From positions 1-64,000 of the forward strand of contig JBMORL010000061.1 of assembly GCA_049322335.1 (NCBI GenBank): 64,000 nucleotides of DNA. Reading direction: 5' to 3'. The position numbers were made by a program, and so were the translations under genes. How positions within the stretch are numbered: the first letter of the stretch is position 1; every line of letters starts with the position of its first letter. This DNA is from JBMORL01 sp049322335 (lineage in GTDB: Bacteria; Bacteroidota; Bacteroidia; Flavobacteriales_D; UBA2798). The notes under the pieces were generated by a model. The model made no database searches. It was not told the DNA's origin and saw only the letters and a list, made by a program, of their open reading frames with translations. Shown in pieces: positions 18,137 to 27,900 of the stretch.

Positions 18137-19273
18137 GTGAACGAGCCAAAGAACATAGAAGAATTATTCCAATCGGCATTCGAAAACTACGAAGCCGACC
18201 CCGGAATATCATGGCAGGCCATGCAGGCCAAGCTGGGATCGCAGGCAGCAACGTCTTCTGCCGCTGCAGGAACAACTTCTGTTATTACCGGAAAAATAAT
18301 CCTGGTAGCTGCTGCCGTTGTAGTAGTAGCCGGGTTAGGCATCACTTATGCGTTATGGCCGGAGGAAACCCCAAAAGAGCAGCCAAAAGAGAAAAAAGAA
18401 ACCGTTATGGTTACGCCCGCTGATGAAAAAGCAGAACAACCGCTGACAAAGGAAAACGAAACAGTAACGGCAGAAAACAGTATCATCATAGAACAAAAAG
18501 ATGAGGCCACCAATAAAACCAGCACAGTGAAAATCACCGTGAAGGAAAAAGAGCCGAAACAAAATATGTACGAATCGGTGGTAGACCGCTGGATGACCCC
18601 GCGCGATGAAAAAGAGAAAAATCTTGCCAATTATCATCACGACAATAAAAACAACACTTCCGCCAACGACACTTATACAGACCCCGTTAGATTCAATAAT
18701 ATCGAAATTCAGGTGGAGAATGTAACGGAAAACAAGCCGGCTGCCGCTATCCTGGCGTCTTTATCCGGAGGACATGCCCCGCTTACCGTTGATTTCAGCA
18801 ACCAGGTGGAAGGTGATTTTACCTGTGACTGGAATTTTGATGATGGTAAAACATCTGAAGAAACAAAAACGCGCCACACGTTCGAACAACCCGGAGTTTA
18901 TGTAGTAACCCTTACGGTAAAAGATAAAAAAGGAAATAAATCTTACGACAAAGTAGTTATCGAAGTAACCGAAGGAGAATCCGATCCGGCCGAGCAATCT
19001 TCTATAAAAAACATCAACATAATTACCCCCAATGGCGATAATGTGAATGATTACCTGATGCTGGAATCTGAAAACATAAAAGACATTTATTTCCTTGTAT
19101 TTGATGGAAAAGGCGCGGTATTATTCGAAACGTCTGATGTGAATTTTAAATGGGACGGAACGGATAAAAGCGGAACACTTCTTCCTGCCGGGAAATATTT
19201 TTACCGCTATAAAGCCACAGGAAATGACGGCAAACAGTATACCGACCTCGTACAGTTTGAAATTCGTTACTGA
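18137..19273 (+). CDS. Single-span membrane protein with PKD and CHU_C domains, possible anti-sigma factor
   Basis: A 378-residue protein starting at GTG, 15 bases after the sigma factor. Residues 1-50 are cytoplasmic (NIEELFQSAFENYEADPGIS), about the size of a minimal anti-sigma domain. One transmembrane helix spans 54-74, followed by a long charged Lys/Glu/Thr-rich periplasmic stalk. A PKD domain lies at about 196-285 (DFSNQVEGDFTCDWNFDDGK) and a gliding-motility-associated C-terminal (CHU_C) domain at about 295-378 (ITPNGDNVNDYLM, FKWDGTDKSG). There is no cleavable signal peptide, so this CHU_C domain is unlikely to act as an ordinary T9SS export tag. The sigma-factor context suggests that it senses or holds the sigma factor; this is inference. 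Confidence 0.75.
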   Translation: MNEPKNIEELFQSAFENYEADPGISWQAMQAKLGSQAATSSAAAGTTSVITGKIILVAAAVVVVAGLGITYALWPEETPKEQPKEKKETVMVTPADEKAEQPLTKENETVTAENSIIIEQKDEATNKTSTVKITVKEKEPKQNMYESVVDRWMTPRDEKEKNLANYHHDNKNNTSANDTYTDPVRFNNIEIQVENVTENKPAAAILASLSGGHAPLTVDFSNQVEGDFTCDWNFDDGKTSEETKTRHTFEQPGVYVVTLTVKDKKGNKSYDKVVIEVTEGESDPAEQSSIKNINIITPNGDNVNDYLMLESENIKDIYFLVFDGKGAVLFETSDVNFKWDGTDKSGTLLPAGKYFYRYKATGNDGKQYTDLVQFEIRY

Positions 19274-19304
19274 TATCTCTCAGCACATTTAAACATTCCT
19301 TTAC

Positions 19305-19334
19305 TTTGATTGTTGTTATTTTCAGTTAACTTTG
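19305..19334 (+). promoter_or_regulatory. Predicted ferritin promoter
   Basis: TTTG at 19305-19308 and TAACTTTG at 19327-19334 with an 18-bp spacer fit the Bacteroidota housekeeping promoter (TTTG, about 19-21 bp, TAnnTTTG). Transcription would begin close to 19337, leaving a leader of about 14 bases before the ATG at 19351. Confidence 0.6.
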
Positions 19335-19350
19335 AAAAAACAATTCTTTT

Positions 19351-19875
19351 ATGTTACCCAAAAAAGTAGAACAGGCTCTCAACCTGCAAATTGAAATTGA
19401 AGCACAGTCTTCGCAGTTTTACCTTTCCATGGCTTCGTGGGCCGAAAGCAACGGGTTAAACGGCACCGCACAATTTTTATATACTCATTCAGACGAAGAA
19501 AGAATGCACATGCTGAAACTGGTGAAATATGTAAATGAAAGAGGAGGACATGCTATTATTCCCGCGCTGAAACAACCTCCAAAACAATTTAAAGACATGT
19601 ATTCGGTGTTTGAACAACTGTTAAACCACGAAATCAATGTGTCGGCCGAGATCAACAAAGTGGTGGATGTTTGCCTGAAAGAAAAAGATTACGCCACGCA
19701 CAATTTTATGCAATGGTATGTTTCTGAACAAATAGAAGAAGAAGCGCTGGCCCGAACTATAATGGATAAATTAAAAATGATCGGTTCCGATAAAGGAGGG
19801 CTGTATCTTTTCGACCGCGATATCCAGAATCTTTCCATCAACTCATCGGCTGGCGGTGATGCGAATGCAAAATAA
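19351..19875 (+). CDS. ftnA: Ferritin (iron-storage ferroxidase)
   Basis: A non-haem ferritin of 174 residues, a normal length, forming a 24-subunit cytoplasmic iron store. Every ferroxidase-centre residue falls at the E. coli FtnA position: E17, E50 and H53 (DEERMHMLK), E94, Q127 and E130 (SEQIEEE). The four-helix pattern and the short fifth helix are intact. The 3' end overlaps the start of an M28 peptidase by 11-17 bases, and a repeat-rich secreted protein follows that, so the three genes form one unit. A good TTTG/TAnnTTTG promoter lies just upstream. No iron-responsive operator was recognised. Confidence 0.95.
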   Translation: MLPKKVEQALNLQIEIEAQSSQFYLSMASWAESNGLNGTAQFLYTHSDEERMHMLKLVKYVNERGGHAIIPALKQPPKQFKDMYSVFEQLLNHEINVSAEINKVVDVCLKEKDYATHNFMQWYVSEQIEEEALARTIMDKLKMIGSDKGGLYLFDRDIQNLSINSSAGGDANAK

Positions 19876-20812
19876 AAATTTAAAAAAATTAATGCTGACG
19901 GTAATCCTTGTGGTTACCGTTGTTTTTTTTGCAGCGGGCGAAACAGAAGTAAAAACACTGGCCAGTTCCGAAAAATTAAAACAAACCGTTTATTTTCTTT
20001 GCTCCACTGAAAAACCCAGGAATTTCAAAAATAAAAAAGTGCTGGATGAGGTGGCTCAATACATTCAGCAGAGCCTCGATTCTTCGGGAATAATTTCATG
20101 GGAACAAAAATACATTTACGATTCCACCGAATACAAAAACATCATTTGTCGTTATGGAAATGATTCGCTTCCGAAAATAGTGATAGGTGCGCACTATGAT
20201 GTGTGTGGCGACCAGCCCGGTGCCGATGATAATGCCAGCGGAGTAGCCGGGTTGCTGGAACTGGCGCGCATTTTTCAGAAAGAAAAACCACAACTGGATT
20301 ATTGCGTGGAAATGGTGTTTTATACGCTCGAAGAACCCCCGTTTTTCAGAACCGATTATATGGGCAGTTATGTTCATGCCAAATCTCTGGCCGATGCCGG
20401 CACCAAAGTGAAATTTATGGCCAGCATTGAAATGATCGGGTATTTTTCTGAAGAAAAAAAGTCGCAGAAATATCCCGTTAAGCTGATGCGCCTGTTTTAT
20501 GGCTCAAAAGGAAATTTTATTGCCCTGGTAGGGAAACCCGGGATGAAAAAACCCGTAAAAAAATTTAAAAAAAGGATTAATAAACACGGCATGAAAGCCA
20601 AAAAACTGATAGCCCCGGCCGGGTTGGCGGGAGTCGACTTTTCCGACCATCTCAACTACTGGAAATTCGGCTTTAAGGCGTTTATGATCACGGATACGGC
20701 ATTTATGCGTAACTTTAGCTACCACGAAAAAACCGATACACCCGAACGGCTCAATTACGGGTATATGGCCAACGTGGTGCAGGGTATTTATTACAGTATT
20801 ATTTATTACTGA
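19859..20812 (+). CDS. Secreted M28-family peptidase, compact form
   Basis: A 317-residue zinc peptidase without a PA insert. Start candidates are GTG 19856, ATG 19859 and ATG 19865, all inside the end of ferritin; the last two give a clean signal peptide (LMLTVILVVTVVFFAAG). Catalytic-domain motifs: GAHYDVCGDQPGADDNASG, with the first zinc ligand H and the bridging D; the acidic pair in YTLEEPPFF; E in ASIEMIGYF; and a late H in YHEKTDTPERL. The expected metal ligands are present. The stop overlaps the next ATG by one base (TGATG), so it is coupled to both ferritin and the GDSF-repeat protein. The substrate is unknown. Confidence 0.88.
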   Translation: MRMQNKNLKKLMLTVILVVTVVFFAAGETEVKTLASSEKLKQTVYFLCSTEKPRNFKNKKVLDEVAQYIQQSLDSSGIISWEQKYIYDSTEYKNIICRYGNDSLPKIVIGAHYDVCGDQPGADDNASGVAGLLELARIFQKEKPQLDYCVEMVFYTLEEPPFFRTDYMGSYVHAKSLADAGTKVKFMASIEMIGYFSEEKKSQKYPVKLMRLFYGSKGNFIALVGKPGMKKPVKKFKKRINKHGMKAKKLIAPAGLAGVDFSDHLNYWKFGFKAFMITDTAFMRNFSYHEKTDTPERLNYGYMANVVQGIYYSIIYY

Positions 20813-21564
20813 TGAAGTATTTCTGTTTTGTTCTGTTGCTGGCACTATCGGTCAGCGCCCATGCGCAAACTCCGCGGAATGAATCGCTGGGTGACGGGAA
20901 AAATACATTCAACGGGAAAGAAAAAAAGAACAAAAAATCCGACAACAGTTCTTCTCATTTCAGGGCCAAGCCCGCAAAAAAATCTTCTTACCGGGCAGAC
21001 GACCATTTTTCATCATCACATAAAAAACAAAAAACAACAGAAGGCAGGGATCATTTCGCTTCGTCCACCCAACCAAAAAAAAAGGCGAATACAGGCGACA
21101 GTTACCGGCAGCCAGCGCGTAAAAAAAGTAATTCTGAAACAGGCGACAGTTTTACCCAAAATAACCGAACTCCGTCAAAAAATGCACAAGGCGACTCATT
21201 CCGTCAAAGTTCAGCGAAGGGAAGTGATGTAAATACAGGCGACAGTTTCAAACAAAATCCGCGAAAAGGAAGTTCGTCCAGCACGGGAGACAGTTTCAGG
21301 CAGGAATACCGTGAAAAGGAGAAAGAAGGGTATGGGGAAGACTCTTTCAAACAAAACAAAAAGAAAGAAGCTAAAGCAGGGAAGGGATACGGAAAAAAAC
21401 GGCTCAATTTGTTTACTCCGAAAGACGAACGTCAGAAAAAGAAAAAGGACAAAGCCGATCCTGAATTCAAACAAAACCAGCGCAAACTCGATAAGGAAAA
21501 GGCGAAGAAAAAAGACACCGAAAAGGGCATTTTACCCAAGGAAGCCCTTCGTAAAAACTATTGA
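20812..21564 (+). CDS. Basic low-complexity secreted protein with GDSF/GDSFRQ repeats
   Basis: I do not know this family. The signal peptide (FCFVLLLALSVSAHA) precedes a mature chain of about 230 residues that is very rich in Lys, Ser, Asn and Arg and has no hydrophobic core, so it is probably disordered and strongly basic. From about residue 55 a degenerate unit of 16-18 residues recurs: DDHFSSS, RDHFASS, TGDSYRQ, TGDSFTQ, QGDSFRQ, TGDSFKQ, TGDSFRQ, EDSFKQ and finally DPEFKQ. The aspartate, the aromatic and the following glutamine are conserved. It may bind nucleic acid, polysaccharide or mineral in the envelope, which is speculation. It is coupled to the peptidase by TGATG. Confidence 0.6.
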   Translation: MKYFCFVLLLALSVSAHAQTPRNESLGDGKNTFNGKEKKNKKSDNSSSHFRAKPAKKSSYRADDHFSSSHKKQKTTEGRDHFASSTQPKKKANTGDSYRQPARKKSNSETGDSFTQNNRTPSKNAQGDSFRQSSAKGSDVNTGDSFKQNPRKGSSSSTGDSFRQEYREKEKEGYGEDSFKQNKKKEAKAGKGYGKKRLNLFTPKDERQKKKKDKADPEFKQNQRKLDKEKAKKKDTEKGILPKEALRKNY

Positions 21565-21690
21565 GATTCTTGCAGTTAACTTTTTGGCATAATTTTAGTC
21601 CAATACCTGCCGGCCACCGCCCCTGCGGCATGAAAATACATGCAAATTTTCGCTATATTGCGGTGCCAAAAACGGTTTAAACACTTACGG

Positions 21691-22218
21691 ATGAAGTCAT
21701 TTTTACGCATAGCGATGGCGGCTCTCCTCCTCCTGTTTGTTTCAGGGGCGGGAAGGGCTCAGACCACCGATACGCACGTAAAAGTAAAGTCCATGTATGT
21801 TTACCAGTTTGCCTCACTGGTAGACTGGCCGGCCGAATTCAAAAAAGGTGATTTTGTAATAGGTGTATTCGGAAAAACACCGCTTTATGATGAGTTGGTG
21901 CTGAAGTATTCCAACAAAATGATGGGAAGCCAGGCCATCAAGGTAAAAAATTTCATGTCGGTTTCAGAAATTACCGCCTGCCACATTCTTATCATCACCC
22001 CCGACAACAGCGATAAAGTTGCCGAACTGGTGAAAAAATTCAAATCGAAAAGCACATTGATCGTTACTGAAAAAGAAGGGAAACTGAAAGAAGGCGCGGT
22101 GATCAATTTCGTTATTCACAACAATAAACAATCGTTTGAATTAAGTAAAACCAACGCCAATAAAATTAAACTGGTGATAGGAACCAAAATTGAGGGATAC
22201 GCAGCAAGAATTGAATAA
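21691..22218 (+). CDS. YfiR-family (DUF4154) periplasmic protein
   Basis: A 175-residue periplasmic protein from the ATG at 21691; an in-frame ATG at 21640 would put a non-signal stretch first. The signal peptide (FLRIAMAALLLLFVSGAGRA) is followed by the YfiR core: VKSMYVYQFASLVDWP, then GVFGKTPLYDEL, and the final VIHNNKQSFELSKTNANKIK, which is typical of the family. In Pseudomonas, YfiR is a periplasmic inhibitor of the diguanylate cyclase YfiN. Here no GGDEF protein is present; three tightly spaced signalling genes follow (TPR, HAMP-PP2C, propeller cyclase). The next ATG is one base after the stop. I infer a periplasmic modulator of one of those membrane proteins. Confidence 0.82.
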   Translation: MKSFLRIAMAALLLLFVSGAGRAQTTDTHVKVKSMYVYQFASLVDWPAEFKKGDFVIGVFGKTPLYDELVLKYSNKMMGSQAIKVKNFMSVSEITACHILIITPDNSDKVAELVKKFKSKSTLIVTEKEGKLKEGAVINFVIHNNKQSFELSKTNANKIKLVIGTKIEGYAARIE

Positions 22219-22219
22219 A

Positions 22220-23110
22220 ATGCTGAAGAGAATATACATATCGCTTTTGTTAACCGTGGCCGCCACTTTTGCCATGGCACAGAAGAATTATGTGGAAATG
22301 GCCGCGCAGTATTTCAAGGAAAGAAATGATGTAAAAGCAAAAATCTGCATCGACAGCGCCATTCTGAATGAAAATGATGCCAAAGATCCTTACACCTGGC
22401 ATTTGCGCGGGCACATTTACAAAGAATGTTATCTTACCCTCGACAGCTCTGACCGCAACTCATTAAATCGCCTTATTTCCATTGAGTCGTTTGAAAAATC
22501 AAGTTCACTGGATACGAAAAATGAATTTACCGAAAATAACCTGAGCAATATCCGCTATCTGCTGAATACCTATCGCAGTGATGCTGTAAGGTTGATGGAT
22601 ACGGTGAATTATGTGGAATCGGAAGTGTTTTATACCACTTACCGTTCGCTTACACTTAAATATTTCCCTACTACCGACTTCACCCGCCAGGATGTGGAAT
22701 ACTATAACGCTTACGCCACACAGGTGTATCGCAAATACAATCCTTACGCCCCGGACCCCGAGGGAAAAATGTTCAACGAGGTGTTAAAAGCCTATGAAAA
22801 AGTGATCTCTTTTGACAGCGAAAACTGCCTGGCTCATTACCAGATTGCCATTATGTATTACAACAAGGGCGTTGACAAAATTCTAAGCCTTGATCCCGAA
22901 GCATCCATCGACATTATGAACCAGGTGCTGGATGAATGTGTGGCGCTGTTCCAGAAATCAAAACCCCATATGCTGAAGGCGTGGGAGCTGAAATCCTGTA
23001 AAAACATTGACGAAATTGTGGAAGGCCTTAAGGGAATTTCCTACCAGCTCAATGAGCCTGAAGAGTTTAAAAAGTGGGAAGAAGAGCAGAAAAAACTGCG
23101 GGATAAATAA
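22220..23110 (+). CDS. Exported TPR-like protein
   Basis: A 296-residue protein from the ATG at 22220, one base after the YfiR stop. The signal peptide (IYISLLLTVAATFAMA) is followed by helical hairpins with TPR character: AAQYFKERNDVKAKICIDSA, PYTWHLRGHIYKECY, then YEKVISFDSENCLAHYQIAI. It has no catalytic motif. Its place between a YfiR-like protein and a HAMP-PP2C phosphatase suggests a periplasmic scaffold or ligand-binding partner in the same signalling unit. Confidence in coding is high; the role is inferred from position only. Confidence 0.75.
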   Translation: MLKRIYISLLLTVAATFAMAQKNYVEMAAQYFKERNDVKAKICIDSAILNENDAKDPYTWHLRGHIYKECYLTLDSSDRNSLNRLISIESFEKSSSLDTKNEFTENNLSNIRYLLNTYRSDAVRLMDTVNYVESEVFYTTYRSLTLKYFPTTDFTRQDVEYYNAYATQVYRKYNPYAPDPEGKMFNEVLKAYEKVISFDSENCLAHYQIAIMYYNKGVDKILSLDPEASIDIMNQVLDECVALFQKSKPHMLKAWELKSCKNIDEIVEGLKGISYQLNEPEEFKKWEEEQKKLRDK

Positions 23111-23131
23111 TCATGCTTATATTTGATCCTG

Positions 23132-24961
23132 ATGAAGTTCAGGTTCACTATTGGAAGAAAAATCGGCACCGGTTTCGGGGTCATCATCTTTGCCATTGCC
23201 ATCGTTTTTATCGTACAGGTAAAAAATGCATCCGATAATATCGAAGTGGTAAATCTTTCGCAGGATCTGGACGATAAAATCGATAACGTATACAATCCCT
23301 CACTCCAGCTCGTTGACAGCCTCCAGGATTTACTAGTGCTTTCCAAAAACTACATGGAAAAATGGGCGAACGAAGAATCGAAAATGGAAACCTGGAAACT
23401 GGAAGTTACCAAAATCAATGAAAAAACAATTCCCGCCATCGGAACAAGAATTAATAATTATAAAAAAGAATGGCCGAAAAAAGAAATTGAGATCATCGAT
23501 CACGTATTTCAGGACCTTGACACGCTGTTAGGTTATTACAAAGAAGTGAGAATTACATTACCTGATTTAGCCAGTTATAAAGAAGCCATAAACACTCTCA
23601 CCGCACAGGATCTTGTGAACAACGTAAGCCACGCACAAAAAATTTACGACCGTATACAGATTAACCTCAAAGATCTTGCCCATCGCCAAACCATGCGGCT
23701 GGATGAAAACAAAAATTCACTGGCTGAGGTGAGGGCAAAATCAAAAGAAACCACCCGTTTCCTGTTCAACCTGCTTATCATTCTCGGTATTGCGCTTGTT
23801 ATCGGAACGTTATTGATTGCTACGTTCACAACGCGATCTATTGTTCGTCCTGTTCAATCGCTGAAGAGAATGCTGCTGATGCTCGGAAAAGGAATCATTC
23901 CCAAACACAAATTAAAACCCACTAATGACGAGATTGGCGACATGTCGGTAGCGCTCAACGGCCTTATTGACGGTTTCCAGCGCACAACCGAATTTTCGCG
24001 GCAGGTGGGTATCGGTAATTTTAATTATAACTATGAGCCCCTTAGTGAAGATGATGTATTGGGCCATGCGCTGCTGAAAATGCGTGATGACCTGGCAGAG
24101 AATGAAAGAATTCTTGAACAAAAAGTAATTGAGCGTACCGAAGAAGTAGTTCGCCAGAAAGAAGAGATTGAAAAGCAGAGGCAGAAACTGGAAGAGCTTT
24201 ACAAAGATGTTACCGATAGTATCCGTTACGCAAAACGATTACAGGAATCTATTTTGCCGCCCGATGCACAGGTGAAAAAAATGTTGCCCGAATCGTTTGT
24301 ATTATACAAACCCAAAGACATTGTTTCGGGAGATTTTTATTGGTTCCATCAGAAAGAAAAAAACATTTTATTCGCTGCCGTGGATTGTACGGGCCATGGA
24401 GTTCCCGGGGCATTCATGAGTCTTGTAGGCGCCAATGCGTTGAACCAGGCAGTAAAAGAACACGGGTTGAGCGATCCCGGGAAAATTCTTGACGACCTCA
24501 ATAAACTTTCATCGGAGGCGCTGAATAAACATGCAGAAAATAATTCGGTACGCGATGGAATGGATCTTGCCTTTTGCACCTTTAACACCGAAACACTTCA
24601 GTTGCAATATGCGGGCGCCAATAATCCGCTGTATGTTATACGTGGAAATGAGATCATCAGTATTTCGGCCGATAAATTTGCCATCGGAGCTTTTGAGCCC
24701 GGAAGCAAACATTATAAAACACATCACGTACAGCTTCAAAAAGAAGACCGCGTGTATGTTTTTTCAGATGGTTATGCCGACCAGTTTGGAGGGAAAAAAG
24801 GAAAGAAATTTATGTATAAGCGTTTCCGCGAAATGCTGCTGGAAATAAAAAATCTTCCGATGGAAGAACAGAAAATAAAACTCAATGAGGCCATGGAAAA
24901 ATGGCGCGGCCCGTATGAACAGATTGATGATATTTTGATTATAGGAGTAAAAATAGGCTGA
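23132..24961 (+). CDS. HAMP-domain membrane PP2C/SpoIIE-type phosphatase
   Basis: A 609-residue membrane signalling protein from the ATG at 23132. TM1 lies near 10-30 (FGVIIFAIAIVFIVQV), a helical periplasmic sensor near 31-205, TM2 near 210-235 (FNLLIILGIALVIGTLL), then a HAMP domain (RSIVRPVQSLKRML), a second HAMP-like segment, a coiled coil (about 325-370) and a C-terminal SpoIIE/PP2C domain. Metal-binding acidic residues are recognisable in GDFYWF, AAVDCTGHGVPGAFMSLVG, RDGMDLAFCTF and SDGYADQFGG. It probably dephosphorylates Ser/Thr on a regulator, perhaps an anti-sigma-factor antagonist; no such partner is in the window. It lies 21 bases after the TPR gene and 24 before the cyclase gene. 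Confidence 0.9.
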   Translation: MKFRFTIGRKIGTGFGVIIFAIAIVFIVQVKNASDNIEVVNLSQDLDDKIDNVYNPSLQLVDSLQDLLVLSKNYMEKWANEESKMETWKLEVTKINEKTIPAIGTRINNYKKEWPKKEIEIIDHVFQDLDTLLGYYKEVRITLPDLASYKEAINTLTAQDLVNNVSHAQKIYDRIQINLKDLAHRQTMRLDENKNSLAEVRAKSKETTRFLFNLLIILGIALVIGTLLIATFTTRSIVRPVQSLKRMLLMLGKGIIPKHKLKPTNDEIGDMSVALNGLIDGFQRTTEFSRQVGIGNFNYNYEPLSEDDVLGHALLKMRDDLAENERILEQKVIERTEEVVRQKEEIEKQRQKLEELYKDVTDSIRYAKRLQESILPPDAQVKKMLPESFVLYKPKDIVSGDFYWFHQKEKNILFAAVDCTGHGVPGAFMSLVGANALNQAVKEHGLSDPGKILDDLNKLSSEALNKHAENNSVRDGMDLAFCTFNTETLQLQYAGANNPLYVIRGNEIISISADKFAIGAFEPGSKHYKTHHVQLQKEDRVYVFSDGYADQFGGKKGKKFMYKRFREMLLEIKNLPMEEQKIKLNEAMEKWRGPYEQIDDILIIGVKIG

Positions 24962-24985
24962 CCCTAACACGGATATGTTGTGCTG

Positions 24986-27900
24986 ATGAAACGATTATTC
25001 TGCTTACTGTTTTTTACCTGTTTCGTTTTTCCGTCTTTCGCACAGAAAAAACAAATCCGCTTTGATAATATCGGGATCAACAACGGACTTTCACAAAGTT
25101 CGGTAAATGACATCATCCAGGATGAAAAAGGGTTTATCTGGATTGCCACACAGGGCGGATTGAATAAATATGACGGTGAAAATTTTTCCATTTTCAAAAA
25201 AGATCCCAAAGATCCCCAAACGCTTTCCAACAACTTTATCAATGCGCTTTATGAAGATAAAAAAGGAAATATCTGGATCGGAACCAATGGTGGCGGATTA
25301 AACAAATTCGACAAACAAACCGAAAAACTTACCCGCTTCAACCTCGGAGAAAATGTGCGCATCGTGGTGGATGTAGAAGGCGATAAGCATGGAAAAATAT
25401 GGCTGGCTACCAGTGGCGGAGGGCTGTATTGTTTCGACCCCGAAACAAAAAAAGCAGAACACTACCTGAAAAAAGGAATTGACGCAAGAAATATTCAATG
25501 CATTTTTTTCACCTCACGAAATGAAATGCTTGTGGGTACTGCCGGCAACGGGCTATTCGTATATAACGAAAAAACACAACTGTTTGAAAATATTCCCCAT
25601 CCACTGGTAGATGATGTAGTATGGTCGATGGATGAAGACAACAACGGGCAGGTTTGGGTAGGAACCAATGATGGATTATTGAGAATGCGTTCAGTAAGCA
25701 ACGGAAAATTTGAAATAAAAAAATATTCGCACAGCAACGAACGGTTTTCACTTAGTAATAACACAGTTCGTTACGTGTATGTAACAAAAAAGAATGTTCT
25801 GCTGATAGGAATTACCGATGGTGGTTTTGATATGATGGACATTGAAGCCGGCAATGAAAAATTTTATAATTACAGTCACAACGAGTTTATCAGTTACAGC
25901 CTTTCCGATAATCTTGTACAGTCTGTTTTCGAAGACCGCACCGGTTCCATCTGGATCGGAACCAATAATGGCCTGAGCCGTTTCGATCCGCTGAAACAGG
26001 TGTTTGACCATATTACGGCAGAAATTGATAATCCCAATAGTTTGAACGACCGGAATGTGTGGTGTATCTATGAAGACAAGGAAGGATTTTTGTGGGTGGG
26101 CACAAGGCAGGGACTCAACCGTGCCGACCGGAGAAACAATGTTGTTAACCGTTATTACCATAAAGGAAAAAATAAAAATGCACTGAATAATAACAGTGTA
26201 ATGTCGGTGTATGTCGACCGTGAAAAAACGGTTTGGGTGGGAGCGGTAGACGGATTATATAAATTAAATTACTCTAACGATTATCGCACTGCTTCTTTTG
26301 TTCCTGTTCCGTTCAGGAGAGGAAACACGGCTTACAGTGACGACCGGATTTACCGGATTTTTGAAGATACCCGCGGATATCTTTGGGTGGGAAGCAAGGA
26401 AGGGCTAAGCCGCATTGATAAAAAAACGGGCGAATTTTTATTTTTCCAAAATTATCCTGCAGATAAATCAAGCTTGCCCGCCAATACCGTTCGCTATATT
26501 TTCCAGGATTCAAAAGGAAATATCTGGCTAACCTGTGATGGCGCAGGACTGGTGAAAGTGGTGATAGAAAACAACGGGGAAGAGGAGAATATAAAATTCA
26601 AATCATACGAACAGGAACTGAAAAAAGGAAGTGATGAAACCGACCTGCTGGTGACCTCTGTGTGGGAAGAAGCCGATGGAAATTTCTGGATGAGCACCTA
26701 TGGAAACGGACTGATGTGTTTTGACCCGGTGAAAGAAAAAGTAAAAGTTTCCTATACCGAAAAAGACGGATTATCCAATAACGGGATCTATGGCATTACG
26801 GGCGACCTGAAAGGAAATTTATGGATGACCACCAATCACGGGCTGAATAAATTCAATATACAATCCAAAAAATTTCATGTTTATCTTGAAAAAGATGGTT
26901 TGCAATCCAATGAATTCAACATCGGTGCAGTGTATCGCAGTAATTCGGGAGAATTATTTTTCGGAGGTATCAACGGGTTAAATGCATTTTATCCCGACCA
27001 GCTGAAAATAAACAATATTCCGCCCGCTGTGGTAATTACTGATGTGATGTTATTCAACAAATCACTTTCCGTTGGCGGGGAAAATTCAAAGCTCGGCAAA
27101 CATGTTTCCTATACGAAAGAAATTACATTGTCCTATCGTGAAAACAGTTTAACAATCGATTTTGCCGCGCTGCATTATTCCAATCCTTCCAATAACAAAT
27201 ACCGCTACATTATGGAAGGGCTCGAAGACGAATATTTTGAATCGGGCACCCTCAGCAAAGCATTTTTTAATAAAATTCCCTATGGCACCTATACGTTTAA
27301 AGTGTTTGCCAGCAACAGCGATGATGTTTGGAGCGAAGAACCTGCCACGCTTGTCATTCACATTGAACCACCTTTCTGGCACACCTGGTGGTTTCGTATA
27401 ACGGCAGGCGCATTGCTATTAGCCGGTTTTATAGGCTTCAACCAGTGGCGCGTGTATACCATCAAAAAACAACGGCTCCGCCTGGCCCGCGAAGTACGCG
27501 AAAGAACCAAAGAAGTGATGGAGCAAAATGCAAAGATCGAACTTCAGAAAGCCATTATCGAGGAAGAAAAAAACAAAGTGGAAAAACTTCTGTTGAATAT
27601 TTTACCCGAAGAAACAGCAGAAGAATTAAAATCACGCGGAAAAGCATCAGCAAGAAGCTACAGGCAGGTAACCGTTATGTTTACCGACTTCGTTGGCTTT
27701 ACTAAAATTGCCGAAAAGATGCGTCCCGCTGAGCTGGTGGCAACGCTCGATTCCTATTTCATAAAATTTGATGAAATCATTCAGAAATATTCCATTGAAA
27801 AAATAAAAACCATCGGAGACTCTTACATGTGTGCCGGTGGCGTTCCTATCCGGAGCAAAAGCAATCCTATCGACACTGTGCTGGCTGCGTTGGAAATTCA

